Source: Campylobacter pinnipediorum subsp. pinnipediorum
GTDB lineage: Bacteria; Campylobacterota; Campylobacteria; Campylobacterales; Campylobacteraceae
Length of the DNA stretch: 64,000 nucleotides
NCBI RefSeq assembly: GCF_002021925.1
Contig: NZ_CP012546.1
Location: forward strand, 434,001-498,000
Direction of reading: 5' to 3'
Each line of letters starts with the position of its first letter. Position 1 is the stretch's first letter. The position numbers were made by a program, and so were the translations under genes. This document shows, in pieces, positions 47,982 to 57,936 of this stretch. The notes under the pieces are model-generated. The model was given only the letters and a program-made list of their open reading frames with translations. It searched no databases and was not told the origin of the DNA.

Positions 47982-49484
47982 ATGGATGTTCGTACTGTTA
48001 AAACTTTTCCACCTTTTGAGGGAGCTAGAGGAGGAGATGCTGAATTTGAAGGCACCTATAGAAAAGGTGAACTTAGAGGCATTATTCAAATAAACCCTGA
48101 TGGATGTGTGGCCTGTGGTATGTGTCGTAAAGTATGCCCAACCAATGCCATAGAGGGTGCGCCAAAAGTTGTTCATAAAATAGATCAAGATTTGTGTGTA
48201 GCCTGTGGTCAGTGTTTGATAAAATGTCCATTTGATGTTATAGAACAGATGAGTTTTGTTGATGAGGTTATAGCTAAGCTAGATGAAAAAAGAATGTTTA
48301 TGGTTGCTCATCCAGCACCTTCCGTAAGGGTTGCTTTGGCTGAGGAGTTTGGTGGTGAACCAGGAGAACTTACTACAAATAAAATGTATAATGCATTGGA
48401 ACAAGTTGGCTTTAATCTTTATGATGTAAACTTTGCTGCAGATCATACTATACTTGAAGAGGGAACAGAGCTTGTTAAAAAGATTAAGTATTGGATTTTA
48501 GGTGAAAGAGATGAGGATTTAAATCATATGGCTTCTCATCCATTTCCGCACTTTACAAGTTGCTGTCCTTCTTGGGTAAGAAATGCTGAAATTTTTCATC
48601 CTGAGTTAATTCCTCATATTTCAGGAGCAAAATCTCCGATTCAGATGGGTGGCCCTATGGCAAAGACTTGGGCAGCTAAGTTTATATGGGAACAAGATCC
48701 AAGAGATATTTATATGGTTTCTATCACTCCTTGCACATCAAAGATATATGAAGCTAGTAGACCGGAGTTTAATTCAGCTTATAAATATCTAAAAGAAACA
48801 GGAGAAATTCCAGCAGATAGTGCTAGCTTTCCTGATATAGATGCCGTTTTAACATCAAGGGATTTAGCTGAGCTTTTTAGAAGAAAAGGGATAAATCCAC
48901 TTGAAATGTCATCCGAATACCCAGAAAAGCCTACAAATGTTTATTCTGGCGGTGGAACAATATTTGGAAATAGTGGTGGTGTTATGGAGTCAGCTTTAAG
49001 AACTGCTTATTATATTCTATCAGGAGAAAATCTAGAAAATCCAGATATTGCATTAGTTAGAGGTCATAGTAATGACTTGGTTGAAGCTGTTATACCTATA
49101 CCTTTAAAAGATTATGATGGAAAAATATTTGAGCTAAAAGTTGGGGTTGTAAACGGTGCTTCAAAAAATATAGACACTATACTAAAACATATTTCAGAAG
49201 ACAATAACAGATATCATTTTATAGAGGTTATGAACTGTCCTGGTGGATGTGTAAATGGCGGTGGTCAACCCGTTCAGCCTAAGAAAAATAAAACATATGT
49301 AACTATGAGACAAGAAGGTCTTTATAAAGATGATAAGTTATGCCAAGATAAAAAAATAGCTGGCTCTCATCAAAATCCAAGCTGCGCCAAATCTTATGCT
49401 GATTTAAACACTGAACCTATGGGGGAAGTTGCAGAAAAACTACTTCACACAAACGCTTACTTTAATAGAAAAAACTTTAACTAA
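47982..49484 (+). CDS. hydA: [FeFe]-hydrogenase, single-chain (large plus small domain fused)
   Basis: 500 residues. Two [4Fe-4S] ferredoxin motifs (Cys42/45/48/52, Cys72/75/78/82). H-cluster motifs are TSCCPSW at 192-198, TPCTSKIYE at 249-257 and MNCPGGCVNGGGQP at 417-430. Residues about 437-495 are the Fe-hydrogenase small-subunit domain (TYVTMRQEGLYKDD, NPSCAKSYADL). No Tat or Sec signal, so probably cytoplasmic. Converts H2 and protons with ferredoxin or NADH partners. Gene paralogous to the one at 53025. Ribosome site AGGGGG. Confidence 0.93.
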   Translation: MDVRTVKTFPPFEGARGGDAEFEGTYRKGELRGIIQINPDGCVACGMCRKVCPTNAIEGAPKVVHKIDQDLCVACGQCLIKCPFDVIEQMSFVDEVIAKLDEKRMFMVAHPAPSVRVALAEEFGGEPGELTTNKMYNALEQVGFNLYDVNFAADHTILEEGTELVKKIKYWILGERDEDLNHMASHPFPHFTSCCPSWVRNAEIFHPELIPHISGAKSPIQMGGPMAKTWAAKFIWEQDPRDIYMVSITPCTSKIYEASRPEFNSAYKYLKETGEIPADSASFPDIDAVLTSRDLAELFRRKGINPLEMSSEYPEKPTNVYSGGGTIFGNSGGVMESALRTAYYILSGENLENPDIALVRGHSNDLVEAVIPIPLKDYDGKIFELKVGVVNGASKNIDTILKHISEDNNRYHFIEVMNCPGGCVNGGGQPVQPKKNKTYVTMRQEGLYKDDKLCQDKKIAGSHQNPSCAKSYADLNTEPMGEVAEKLLHTNAYFNRKNFN

Positions 49485-49490
49485 GATCAA

Positions 49491-49527
49491 ACCCACTATA
49501 ATTAAAATACTTATAGTGGGTATTTTA
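49491..49527 (+). terminator. Rho-independent terminator after first hydA
   Basis: ACCCACTATAA/TTATAGTGGGT perfect 11-bp stem (49491-49501, 49511-49521) then ATTTTAATTTTTT. Confidence 0.85.
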
Positions 49528-49708
49528 ATTTTTTAAACTCTTGATGTCTTATCTCCAACTATGTTATTTATAGTATGTAAAAAAAAATAAATATTTTTCA
49601 AAATGTAACAAAGTTGCATAAAATAACATTTTATTATAGATTTTTAATTCTGTATAAAGCCTTATAGTATTAAGATTATAATCTAATTATATTATTTAAG
49701 GATACTAT

Positions 49709-50308
49709 ATGAAAAAATCTATGGCAAGTATGCTTTTGATAGCTTGCTTTGCAAATGCCCAGCAAGGTTATTTAAGCAAACATGTTGAAATTTCAAAAGA
49801 TGGTAATGTTATAGGTGTTGCCACAACTCTTACTCCTGTTGAAATTATTAGCGATAATAACGGGGTAGCGAATGTAAAAATAACAGGTTTTGTTAATGAA
49901 AACTATCAAGAAAAAATAGTTCTTGATCCAGTTAAATACGAAGAATATGCTATTTTTAGCAAAGATGGAGAAAATGCAACTTACGAGGGGGATATAAATC
50001 CATATATAAAAAATAATGGAAAAATAGAGGATGATTATGGTGAAATATGGCTAAAGGCTGAAATTTCATTTGACGTTCCAAAAGATTCTGTGGTATATGA
50101 TCCAAACCCGCTTTATGCAAAAGCTAAAGGCTTGTACGAACAAACTTGTTCTGCATGTCATCATTTGCATGACACTACTGAATTCACCGTTGGTCAGTGG
50201 CCAGCAGCTATTGAAAGTATGGAGAGCGCTGGCTATATTGTTTTAGAGTCTAGTCAGCGTGATTTGATTACTAAATTTCTTCAGCATAATGCTAAAGATG
50301 TAAAATAA
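49709..50308 (+). CDS. Monohaem cytochrome c of the TorA-type reductase
   Basis: 199 residues. Cleavable signal peptide MKKSMASMLLIACFANAQQG. A beta-rich middle is followed by a single haem site CSACH at 147-151 near the C-terminus. The pair with the downstream reductase corresponds to Cj0265c/Cj0264c of C. jejuni, in which this cytochrome carries electrons to the reductase. It lies 24 bases before torA, with AAGGATAC at its own start. Confidence 0.85.
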   Translation: MKKSMASMLLIACFANAQQGYLSKHVEISKDGNVIGVATTLTPVEIISDNNGVANVKITGFVNENYQEKIVLDPVKYEEYAIFSKDGENATYEGDINPYIKNNGKIEDDYGEIWLKAEISFDVPKDSVVYDPNPLYAKAKGLYEQTCSACHHLHDTTEFTVGQWPAAIESMESAGYIVLESSQRDLITKFLQHNAKDVK

Positions 50309-50332
50309 GAACAACTCATAAAAGGAGAAAAT

Positions 50333-52789
50333 ATGAAAAGGCGAGATTTTTTAAAATTTAGTGCAGTTACTGCTACTGTGGCACAAGCAAATCGTATAGA
50401 TGGTATTACTGAAACTATTTTTGATAGCAAAAGAGTATTGGGGATTAATCGTTTTGGACCTTTTTATGCAAATTTAAATAGCGATCAAATCGTAAGTGTG
50501 GATAGCTTTGAGGGAGATGCTTTTCCAAATACTATGAATAACTCATTACCTGATCGTATCCAAAACGAAAGCCGTGTAATGTATCCTTATGTAAGAAAAA
50601 GCTACTTAGAGAAGAAAGGTCCAAACAAATCTGAACTTCGTGGACAAGATGAGTTTGTAAGGGTTAGCTGGGATGTGGCACTTGATTTGGCAGCTAAAGC
50701 TTTAAAAGAAAATTTTGATAAATATGGTCCTGAGGCTATTTATGGCGAATGCTATTGGTGGGGCGGTAGCGGTAAGGTTAGTTGGGGAAGAACAGTTGCA
50801 CATAGAATGCTAAATATCTTAGGTGGATATGTAGAAGAAACTGATGATTATTCAACAGGTGCTGGTATAGCTATAATGCCTTATGTTTTTGGTTCTACTA
50901 CTGTTTATGACGCTCCTACACGCTGGGAAGCCATAGTAAAAGAGTGCAAAAATGTTGTATTTTGGGGAACAGATCCGGTTCTTACAAACCAAATAGCAAC
51001 AGGAGTTCCTACACACAACAACTATGAGTACTTTACTAAAATCAAAGAGCTTAAAAAAGCAGGCAAGATGACAATTACAAGCATTGATACTTATCGTAAT
51101 AACACAGCGCGTTATTTAGAAAGTGATTATGTGCCTGTTCGCCCAAATACAGATACTGCTATGATGATAGGAATGTGCCATTATCTATATGAAAATAAGC
51201 TTTATGATGAAAAATTTATAAAAAAATACACAGTTGGATTTAATAAATTTAAAGATTATTTTTTAGGTAAAAACGATGGTGTGGTTAAAGACTTAAAATG
51301 GGCTAGTGCTATATGTAATGTCCCTGTTGAAAAATTAGAACAACTATGTAAAATGCTTGCAAAGGACAACTCTATACTTATAGCTGGTCGTGCATTACAA
51401 AGACAAGACCACGGAGAGCAGACATTTTGGATGATAGCAACATTATCAGCTATGCTAGGACATATAGGTAAAGTTGGTGGTGGATTTGAGTTTAGCTTGG
51501 GTTATAATGGTGGTGGTCCTAAGAGTATGATAGCGCCGGGATTAAAAGGAATGTCAGCTCTACCAAGTGAAAAATATACAACACCTGATAGCCCGTGGGT
51601 AAAAAACAAAAACTATACTATACCAACAAGTAGAAGCATTCAATCCTTAGAAACTCCTGGTGTAGAGATAGACTTTAAAGGTCGTAAGATAAAACTACCT
51701 CATATGAGAGTAGCATACAATGCAAGTGGTTCTATGTTTACACGCCACCAAGATGTGAATCGTGCTGTTAAGGCATGGAAAAAACTTGATACCGTTATCA
51801 CAGCAGAGCCTTTTTGGACAAGTTGTGCGAAATTTAGCGATATAGTATTACCGGTTGCAATAGAAGGAGAAAGAACAGATATAAATAGTTCAAACTCAAC
51901 AAATGAATATATATTTGCAATGAAGCCTATTATCAAGCCTATGGGAGAGAGCAAGAGCGATTTTGAAATTTGCCGTGAAATTTGTAAGCGTTGGGGCATG
52001 GAAGAGACATTTACAGAGGGCAAAGATGAGTTAGCTTGGGTTAAAGAGTTTTTTGCTGATGCTATGGAGCAAGCAAAAGGTTTAGGTTATCAAAATCTAC
52101 CTAGTTTTGATGAGTTTTGGGAAAAAGGCTATGTAAGATTTGATAAAGAAGATGAGAGCAAAAAGTATTATACAAGACTTCAAGCATATAGAGAAAATCC
52201 AAATAAAAATAGACTAGGAACACCATCAGGAAAGATTGAAATTTATTCACCTGCGATCGCTAAGATGAATTATAAAGATTGTTTCGGACATCCTGCTTGG
52301 TTTGAGCCATTTGAGTGGCTGGGCGATAAGAAACAAGCTAAAAAATATCCACTAGCTATATCTAGTCCACACAGCCGTTTCCGCTTGCACTCTCAACTTA
52401 ACAACTCTATCATAAGAGAGTATGCAGAGGTATCTGCTAGAGAGCCTATGATAATAAGCCCTAAGGCTGCCCAGCAAAGAGACATAAAAACAGGTGATAT
52501 TGTTAGAGTGTTTAACGACAGGGGTGAAATTCTTTGTGGTGCGATAGTAAGCGATATAGCTCAAGATGATGTTGGAATCATTTGCGAAGGTGCTTGGTAT
52601 GACCCAGAAGTTTGGGGTAAAAAAAGCTTATGTCAGCACGGAAATATAAATGTCTTAACAAACGACAAAGGTTCAAGTAGCTTAGGGCAAAGCAATTGTG
52701 CTCATACATTACTAGTTCAAGTTGAAAAATACAAAGGAGTAGTAAGAGAGATTAGAGCATTTGGTAAGCCAAAAATTTTAAATAAATAA
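50333..52789 (+). CDS. torA: TorA/BisC-type TMAO/S-oxide reductase
   Basis: 818 residues. Twin-arginine signal MKRRDFLKFSAVTATVAQA. The molybdenum ligand Ser is in ETDDYSTGAG, where Ser is typical of DMSO/TMAO reductases. Other parts are ECYWWGGSGKVSWGRT, GRALQRQDHGEQTF and a C-terminal molybdopterin-binding domain starting near SPHSRFRLHSQL. Works in the periplasm as a terminal acceptor for TMAO, DMSO or biotin sulfoxide. Operon with the cytochrome c upstream; located between two hydrogenase loci. Ribosome site AAGGAG. Confidence 0.92.
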   Translation: MKRRDFLKFSAVTATVAQANRIDGITETIFDSKRVLGINRFGPFYANLNSDQIVSVDSFEGDAFPNTMNNSLPDRIQNESRVMYPYVRKSYLEKKGPNKSELRGQDEFVRVSWDVALDLAAKALKENFDKYGPEAIYGECYWWGGSGKVSWGRTVAHRMLNILGGYVEETDDYSTGAGIAIMPYVFGSTTVYDAPTRWEAIVKECKNVVFWGTDPVLTNQIATGVPTHNNYEYFTKIKELKKAGKMTITSIDTYRNNTARYLESDYVPVRPNTDTAMMIGMCHYLYENKLYDEKFIKKYTVGFNKFKDYFLGKNDGVVKDLKWASAICNVPVEKLEQLCKMLAKDNSILIAGRALQRQDHGEQTFWMIATLSAMLGHIGKVGGGFEFSLGYNGGGPKSMIAPGLKGMSALPSEKYTTPDSPWVKNKNYTIPTSRSIQSLETPGVEIDFKGRKIKLPHMRVAYNASGSMFTRHQDVNRAVKAWKKLDTVITAEPFWTSCAKFSDIVLPVAIEGERTDINSSNSTNEYIFAMKPIIKPMGESKSDFEICREICKRWGMEETFTEGKDELAWVKEFFADAMEQAKGLGYQNLPSFDEFWEKGYVRFDKEDESKKYYTRLQAYRENPNKNRLGTPSGKIEIYSPAIAKMNYKDCFGHPAWFEPFEWLGDKKQAKKYPLAISSPHSRFRLHSQLNNSIIREYAEVSAREPMIISPKAAQQRDIKTGDIVRVFNDRGEILCGAIVSDIAQDDVGIICEGAWYDPEVWGKKSLCQHGNINVLTNDKGSSSLGQSNCAHTLLVQVEKYKGVVREIRAFGKPKILNK

Positions 52790-52792
52790 AAA

Positions 52793-52828
52793 AATATTAA
52801 GAGGGGTAGCTTTATCTCTCTTAATATT
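52793..52828 (+). terminator. Hairpin after torA
   Basis: AATATTAAGAG (52793-52803) and CTCTTAATATT (52818-52828) form a perfect 11-bp stem with a 14-nt loop, 4 bases past the stop. Confidence 0.75.
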
Positions 52829-53024
52829 ATTTGTAAATTTTGATTAGTATTATAAGAATTCAAAAATTAACTCTTTACACACTATAGTTTATTTAAAACA
52901 ATTATTTTTATAGTTTTTATTATCTTTTAAGGACAGTGTATATAATATTAAAAATATAATATTTTATTTAAATTTAAAGATTTGGTAAAATAGATTCTTA
53001 AAATAGCCTAGGGGGAGGTTTATT

Positions 53025-54374
53025 ATGGGTGTTTATACTGTAAAGACTTTTCCACCTTCCGTAAATTCAAGAGGTGGTGATGCTGAGTTTGAAGGTACTT
53101 ACAGAAAAGGTGAACTTAGGGGAATTATCCAAATCAATCAAGATGATTGTGTTGGATGCGATACCTGTAGCAAGTTCTGTCCTACTGATGCCATAGATGG
53201 TTCGCTTGGAGTGGCACATAAGATAGATCAAAACTTATGTGTAGCTTGTGGTCAGTGTTTGATAAATTGTCCATTTGGTGTTATAGAGCAGATGAGTTTT
53301 GTTGATGAGGTTATAAAAAAACTAGAGGATAAAAAAACCTTCGTAGTTGCTCATCCAGCACCTTCTGTGAGAGTGGCTTTGGCTGAGGAGTTTGGTGGTG
53401 AACCAGGAGATCTAACGATAAATAAAATGTATAATGCGTTAGAAAAAGCAGGCTTTAATATGTATGATGTAAACTTTGCAGCAGATCATACTATCCTTGA
53501 AGAGGGAACAGAACTTATCAAAAAGATAAAATACTGGGTTTTGGGAGAAAGAAGTGATGATTTAAATCATATGGCAGAACACCCTTTCCCACATTTTACA
53601 AGTTGCTGTCCTGCATGGGTAAGAAATGCTGAAATTTTTCATCCTGAGTTAATACCACATATTTCAGGAGCAAAATCTCCGATTCAAATGGGCGGTCCTT
53701 TGGCAAAAACATGGGCTGCTAAATTTGTATGGAATAAAGACCCAAGAGATATTTTTATGGTTTCTATTACACCATGTACTGCAAAAATATTTGAAGCGAG
53801 TAGACCTGAGTTTGACTCAGCATATAGATATTTAAAACAAACAGGTGAGATTCCAGAAGACACTGCTAGCTTTCCTGATATAGATGCAGTTTTAACAGCT
53901 AGGGATTTAGCAAATTTATTTAGAAAAAAAGGTATAAATCCACTTGAAATGTCAGCTGAATATCCTGAAAAAATTATGAATGTTTATTCTGGCGGCGGAA
54001 CTATATTTGGTAATAGCGGCGGTGTTATGGAGGCTGCTTTAAGAACAGCTTATTACCTTCTTTCAGGTCAAAATTTAAAAGATCCAGAGCTTACACCTGT
54101 TAGGGGTTATGATAAAGACTTAACACAAGCTGTTGTTCCTATACCTTTAAAGGATTATGATGGTAAAATTCTTGAGCTAAAAATTGCTGTTGTAAACGGG
54201 GCTTCAAGAAATCTTAATACAATTATAAAACATATAACAAAAGAGAGTAATAAATATCACTTTATAGAGGTTATGAATTGTCCTGGCGGATGTGTAAATG
54301 GTGGCGGTCAGCCTGTTCAAGCTATGGGTACTTCGTGGTTACATCCACTTTTACCACTTCCTTTAAGAGCATAG
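53025..54374 (+). CDS. hydA: [FeFe]-hydrogenase large subunit (second copy)
   Basis: 449 residues, closely similar along its length to the copy at 47982 up to GGGQPVQ. Same ferredoxin pairs (CVGCDTCSKFCP and CVACGQCLINCP), TSCCPAW, TPCTAKIFE and MNCPGGCVNGGGQP. It then diverges into a short end (AMGTSWLHPLLPLPLRA) in place of the small-subunit domain, as in periplasmic Desulfovibrio enzymes. Followed by a separate small subunit with a Tat signal and by a cytochrome b, so it is an exported, membrane-linked uptake hydrogenase. Ribosome site GGGGGAGG. Confidence 0.94.
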   Translation: MGVYTVKTFPPSVNSRGGDAEFEGTYRKGELRGIIQINQDDCVGCDTCSKFCPTDAIDGSLGVAHKIDQNLCVACGQCLINCPFGVIEQMSFVDEVIKKLEDKKTFVVAHPAPSVRVALAEEFGGEPGDLTINKMYNALEKAGFNMYDVNFAADHTILEEGTELIKKIKYWVLGERSDDLNHMAEHPFPHFTSCCPAWVRNAEIFHPELIPHISGAKSPIQMGGPLAKTWAAKFVWNKDPRDIFMVSITPCTAKIFEASRPEFDSAYRYLKQTGEIPEDTASFPDIDAVLTARDLANLFRKKGINPLEMSAEYPEKIMNVYSGGGTIFGNSGGVMEAALRTAYYLLSGQNLKDPELTPVRGYDKDLTQAVVPIPLKDYDGKILELKIAVVNGASRNLNTIIKHITKESNKYHFIEVMNCPGGCVNGGGQPVQAMGTSWLHPLLPLPLRA

Positions 54375-54388
54375 TAAAAGGATAGAAA

Positions 54389-54736
54389 ATGAGATATCAA
54401 TATATAGAAAAACCGGTTGGAAAAATATTTTCAAGAAGAGATTTTTTAAAAGTTGGTGGTGTTTGCACAGCTGTTGTAGCAATGAGCGGATATGCTATAA
54501 CAGATATTATTAAAAAGAGAAAAGCCTATATAACAATGAGACAAAATGGCCTTTATAGGGATGATAAAAGATGTCAACAAATGAATATCACAAGTTCTCA
54601 TCAAAATCCAAGTTGTGCTAAATCTTATGCTGATTTAAAAACAGAACCGATGGGTGAAATAGCAGAAAAGTTACTTCACACAAATGCTTATTTTGATCGT
54701 AAAAATTTGCTTTTAAAAGGAGCAAGTCATGCTTAG
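54389..54736 (+). CDS. hydB: [FeFe]-hydrogenase small subunit with Tat signal
   Basis: 115 residues. Twin-arginine motif SRRDFLKVGG at 15-24 with a hydrophobic core to about 42, then the small-subunit domain (AYITMRQNGLYRDDKRCQ, SSHQNPSCAKSYADL, EKLLHTNAYFDRK). It carries the large subunit through the Tat system by hitch-hiking, and wraps it in the periplasm. The domain is paralogous to the fused C-terminus of the first hydA. Stop overlaps the cytochrome gene. Confidence 0.9.
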   Translation: MRYQYIEKPVGKIFSRRDFLKVGGVCTAVVAMSGYAITDIIKKRKAYITMRQNGLYRDDKRCQQMNITSSHQNPSCAKSYADLKTEPMGEIAEKLLHTNAYFDRKNLLLKGASHA

Positions 54737-55412
54737 TAATCAAAGAGTTTTAAAATTCCCGTTGTCAGAAAAAGTTTTCCATAACCTAAATTTAGTAACA
54801 TGGACAGGTCTTGCTGTTACTGGAGTATTGATTTATTTTAAGTTAGTTGATGAAAAAATGTCTGAAATACTTATGGATTGGCATATAGGTATAGCTATTG
54901 TATTTACTATGAATTTCTTTGGTTTTATGTTTTTGAATTTTGATAGATTTTCGTTAATGCTAAGAAATTTATTTATATGGGATAAAGATACTTTTGCCTG
55001 GTTTAAAAACTTTGGCGGTTACCCAAGAAGACTTTTTGGTATAAAATTTGGGCCAGAAGAAGTCGCTCCTCAAGGTAGGTTTAATGCCGGACAAAAGGCA
55101 ACTTATATTATATTTATGTTTATGATATTTGCTCTTATCGTTACAGGTTGGCTACTTTATGCTTATCCAACAGCAATTGGTAAAGTTGTTACTAAATGGA
55201 TGTTTGTATTTCATGTTTGGGCCTCAATTTTAACAACTTTAATAGCTTTTTGTGCTCATATGCCACTAGCTTTAATAAATATTGAAGACTTTAAAGCTAT
55301 GTTTAGATTTGGACCAGGAGATGTGCCTTTAGAAGATGCATATCATCACGCCCCAAAATGGGTAAAGGAGGATTTAATATCTATTGATGGCAATCTAAAA
55401 ACAATAAAATAA
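54729..55412 (+). CDS. Cytochrome b subunit of the hydrogenase
   Basis: 227 residues with four membrane helices: about 23-40, 52-72, 125-145 and 161-183. His residues in VFHNLNLVTWTG, DWHIGIAIV and FHVWASILTTLIAFCAHM are haem b ligands of the formate dehydrogenase-gamma/Ni-hydrogenase b type. It would pass electrons from periplasmic H2 to menaquinone. It overlaps the small-subunit gene by 8 bases and precedes the maturases. Confidence 0.85.
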   Translation: MLSNQRVLKFPLSEKVFHNLNLVTWTGLAVTGVLIYFKLVDEKMSEILMDWHIGIAIVFTMNFFGFMFLNFDRFSLMLRNLFIWDKDTFAWFKNFGGYPRRLFGIKFGPEEVAPQGRFNAGQKATYIIFMFMIFALIVTGWLLYAYPTAIGKVVTKWMFVFHVWASILTTLIAFCAHMPLALINIEDFKAMFRFGPGDVPLEDAYHHAPKWVKEDLISIDGNLKTIK

Positions 55413-55426
55413 TAAGGAGAAAATAT

Positions 55427-56899
55427 ATGTCATGGACAAGTGAGAGATATCAAAAAATAGTTGAATGGGTTAATAAACACGAATATGAAAATTTCATAGA
55501 TGAAGATGAGATACATAGTATTTTAGAAAAAACAAAGAATGCTAGCAAAGAAGAAGTAAGAGCTATAATAGCAAAAGCTAAACAAAATGCATCTAATGGG
55601 GCTATGCTTAGTCCTTATGAAACAGCTATTTTATTGAATAACTCTCACGATGAGCTTTGGGAAGAAATTTTTGATGCAGCAACATGGGTAAAAACAGAGG
55701 TTTACGGCGATAGAATGGTTTTATTCTCCCCTCTTTATATATCAAGCCCATGTGTAAACAACTGCAAATATTGTGGTTTTGCAGAGTCAAATACCGAGCA
55801 TAATAAAAAAATATTGCGTGAAGAAGAGTTAAAAAATGAAGTAACTTCTATGCTCGATATGGGTCAAAAACGACTTGTTGCTGTTTACGGAGAACACCCA
55901 AAAAGCGATCACAACTTTATAGCACAAAGTGTAAGAACTATTTATGGAGTTAAAAAGGGTAATTTAAGTATGCGTAGAGTAAATATAAACGCAGCTCCAC
56001 TTTTTGAAGACGAATACAAGATAGTTCATAACGAAGGCATTGGAACATTTCAGGTTTTTCAAGAGACATACCACAGACAAACCTACAAAGAAAATCATCC
56101 AGAAAATACACTAAAAGGTATTTATGATTGGCGTGTTTTTGCGCTTCATAGAGCATTAAAAGCCGGACTTGATGATGTTGCAATAGGTGCCTTACTTGGT
56201 CTTTATGATTATAAATTTGAAATTTTAGGATTATTATTTCATGCGATGAGCTTGGAAAAATACTTTGGAATAGGACCTCATACAATATCTTTTCCTCGCA
56301 TTAAAAAAGCATCTGGTGCAAATAACGATGATATGCCTTATGCTTTAGATGATGATGAGTTTTTAAGAGCTATTGCGATAATTCGCCTAATGTGTCCATT
56401 TACAGGAACAATACTTACAGCAAGAGAAGAGCCAGAGCTAAGAAATAAAGCTATTCAAAGATGTGGAATTTCTCAAATGGATGCTGGAACAAATATAGAA
56501 ATTGGTGGATATTCAAAAGATAACAAGATAGATGAGTTAAATAAACAACAATTCCAAATCGGCGATCATCGCTGTATAGATGAGTTTGTTATAAATGTTA
56601 TGAAAAAAGATAGAATTCCAAGCTTTTGCACATCTTGTTATAGAGAAGGTAGAACTGGTGATCACTTTATGCCTTATGCAAAAAATGCAAAGATAAAATA
56701 CCTTTGTCTTCCAAATGCTATTTTGACTTTAAAAGAGTATTTGCTTGATTATGGCTCAGAGGAGGCTAGAAATTTAGGCGAAAATGTTATAATTCCAAAA
56801 TATTTAAAAGAGCTTGAACAAAATTTACCTCATATTGCAGAAAAAGTTAGAACACTTATAACTGCAATGGAAAACGGAGAAAGAGATTGTCATCTTTAG
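55427..56899 (+). CDS. hydG: [FeFe]-hydrogenase maturase HydG
   Basis: 490 residues. Radical SAM cluster at Cys109, 113 and 116 (SSPCVNNCKYCGF). The second cluster domain near the end has CTSC and a later Cys (FCTSCYREGRTGDHF, YLCLPN). Splits tyrosine to make the CO and CN ligands of the H-cluster. RBS AAGGAG. The 3' end overlaps hydE by 13 bases. Gene order hydG-E-F after the structural genes suits joint expression. Confidence 0.94.
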   Translation: MSWTSERYQKIVEWVNKHEYENFIDEDEIHSILEKTKNASKEEVRAIIAKAKQNASNGAMLSPYETAILLNNSHDELWEEIFDAATWVKTEVYGDRMVLFSPLYISSPCVNNCKYCGFAESNTEHNKKILREEELKNEVTSMLDMGQKRLVAVYGEHPKSDHNFIAQSVRTIYGVKKGNLSMRRVNINAAPLFEDEYKIVHNEGIGTFQVFQETYHRQTYKENHPENTLKGIYDWRVFALHRALKAGLDDVAIGALLGLYDYKFEILGLLFHAMSLEKYFGIGPHTISFPRIKKASGANNDDMPYALDDDEFLRAIAIIRLMCPFTGTILTAREEPELRNKAIQRCGISQMDAGTNIEIGGYSKDNKIDELNKQQFQIGDHRCIDEFVINVMKKDRIPSFCTSCYREGRTGDHFMPYAKNAKIKYLCLPNAILTLKEYLLDYGSEEARNLGENVIIPKYLKELEQNLPHIAEKVRTLITAMENGERDCHL

Positions 56900-57936
56900 A
56901 ATTTATAAACGAACTTTATAATACACATACGACATCACTTAAAGGTCTTGAAGAGATAATCAAAGATGAAAGCAACTGCGATTATCTCTTTGAGGCTGCT
57001 GATAAAACTAGGCGCAAATACTCAAAACAAGAGGTGCATTTAAAAGCACTTATAGAAATTTCAAATATATGCACCAAAACTTGCTTTTATTGTGGTTTAA
57101 GACAAGCAAATAAAGTCGTAAACCGTTACAAGATAGAGCCTGATGATATAATAAACTATGCAAAAGAAGCAGCTCAAGTAGGCTATAAAACCATAGTTTT
57201 ACAATCAGGCGAAAGTAACATTTTTAGCGATGATGATATGTGTAAAATACTTAGGGGTATTAAAAAATTTGGAGTTCAAATCACACTAAGCCTTGGAGAA
57301 AAGAGCTTTGAACAATACAAGGCTTATAAAGAGGCTGGTGCAAATAGATATCTTTTAAGGATAGAAACAACAGATGAAAAACTTTATAAGCGTTTTCATC
57401 CAGGAATGAGTTTGGATAACAGAATAAGATGTCTACAAGACTTAAAAACATTAGGCTATGAAACCGGTAGCGGTTTGCTTGTAGGACTTCCAGATACAAA
57501 TCCTGAAATTTTAGCAAAAGATTTGATGTTTTTGAAAAAATTTGATTTTGACATGGTTGGCATAGGTCCTTTTATCCCAGCTGACAACACTCCTCTTTCT
57601 AATGAAAAGGGGGGAAGTGTTCATATGGCAATAAAACTAATAGCCATAACAAGGCTATTATTACCTAATATAAACATACCAGCAACAACAGCGATAGAGA
57701 CTATAGATCCAAACGAAGGTAGAAAAAAGGCACTCAAAAGCGGTGCAAATGTAATAATGCCATCCATAACAAATGGAAAATATCAAGACTTATATAGACT
57801 TTATCCTAAGAAATTTTACATAAAATCTGATGTAAGTGAGACATATACAAAATTTGATAATCTTTTATTTTCCATAGGAGATAAAGTATCTTTAGAAAAT
57901 GGCGATAGTATGAGATTTAATCAGAGATTAAAATGA
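56887..57936 (+). CDS. hydE: [FeFe]-hydrogenase maturase HydE
   Basis: 349 residues. Radical SAM site at Cys62, 66 and 69 (CTKTCFYCGLR), with LQSGE, SLGEKS and GLPDTNPE as family motifs. It helps make the dithiolate bridge. TTG start inside the end of hydG with GGAGAAAG upstream. Its stop overlaps the hydF ATG. Confidence 0.93.
   Translation: MSSLEFINELYNTHTTSLKGLEEIIKDESNCDYLFEAADKTRRKYSKQEVHLKALIEISNICTKTCFYCGLRQANKVVNRYKIEPDDIINYAKEAAQVGYKTIVLQSGESNIFSDDDMCKILRGIKKFGVQITLSLGEKSFEQYKAYKEAGANRYLLRIETTDEKLYKRFHPGMSLDNRIRCLQDLKTLGYETGSGLLVGLPDTNPEILAKDLMFLKKFDFDMVGIGPFIPADNTPLSNEKGGSVHMAIKLIAITRLLLPNINIPATTAIETIDPNEGRKKALKSGANVIMPSITNGKYQDLYRLYPKKFYIKSDVSETYTKFDNLLFSIGDKVSLENGDSMRFNQRLK

Noticed and set aside
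53025-54374. Second hydA as a C-terminally truncated pseudogene
   Set aside because: All three H-cluster motifs are intact, and the missing domain is supplied by the separate Tat-signal small-subunit gene directly downstream.
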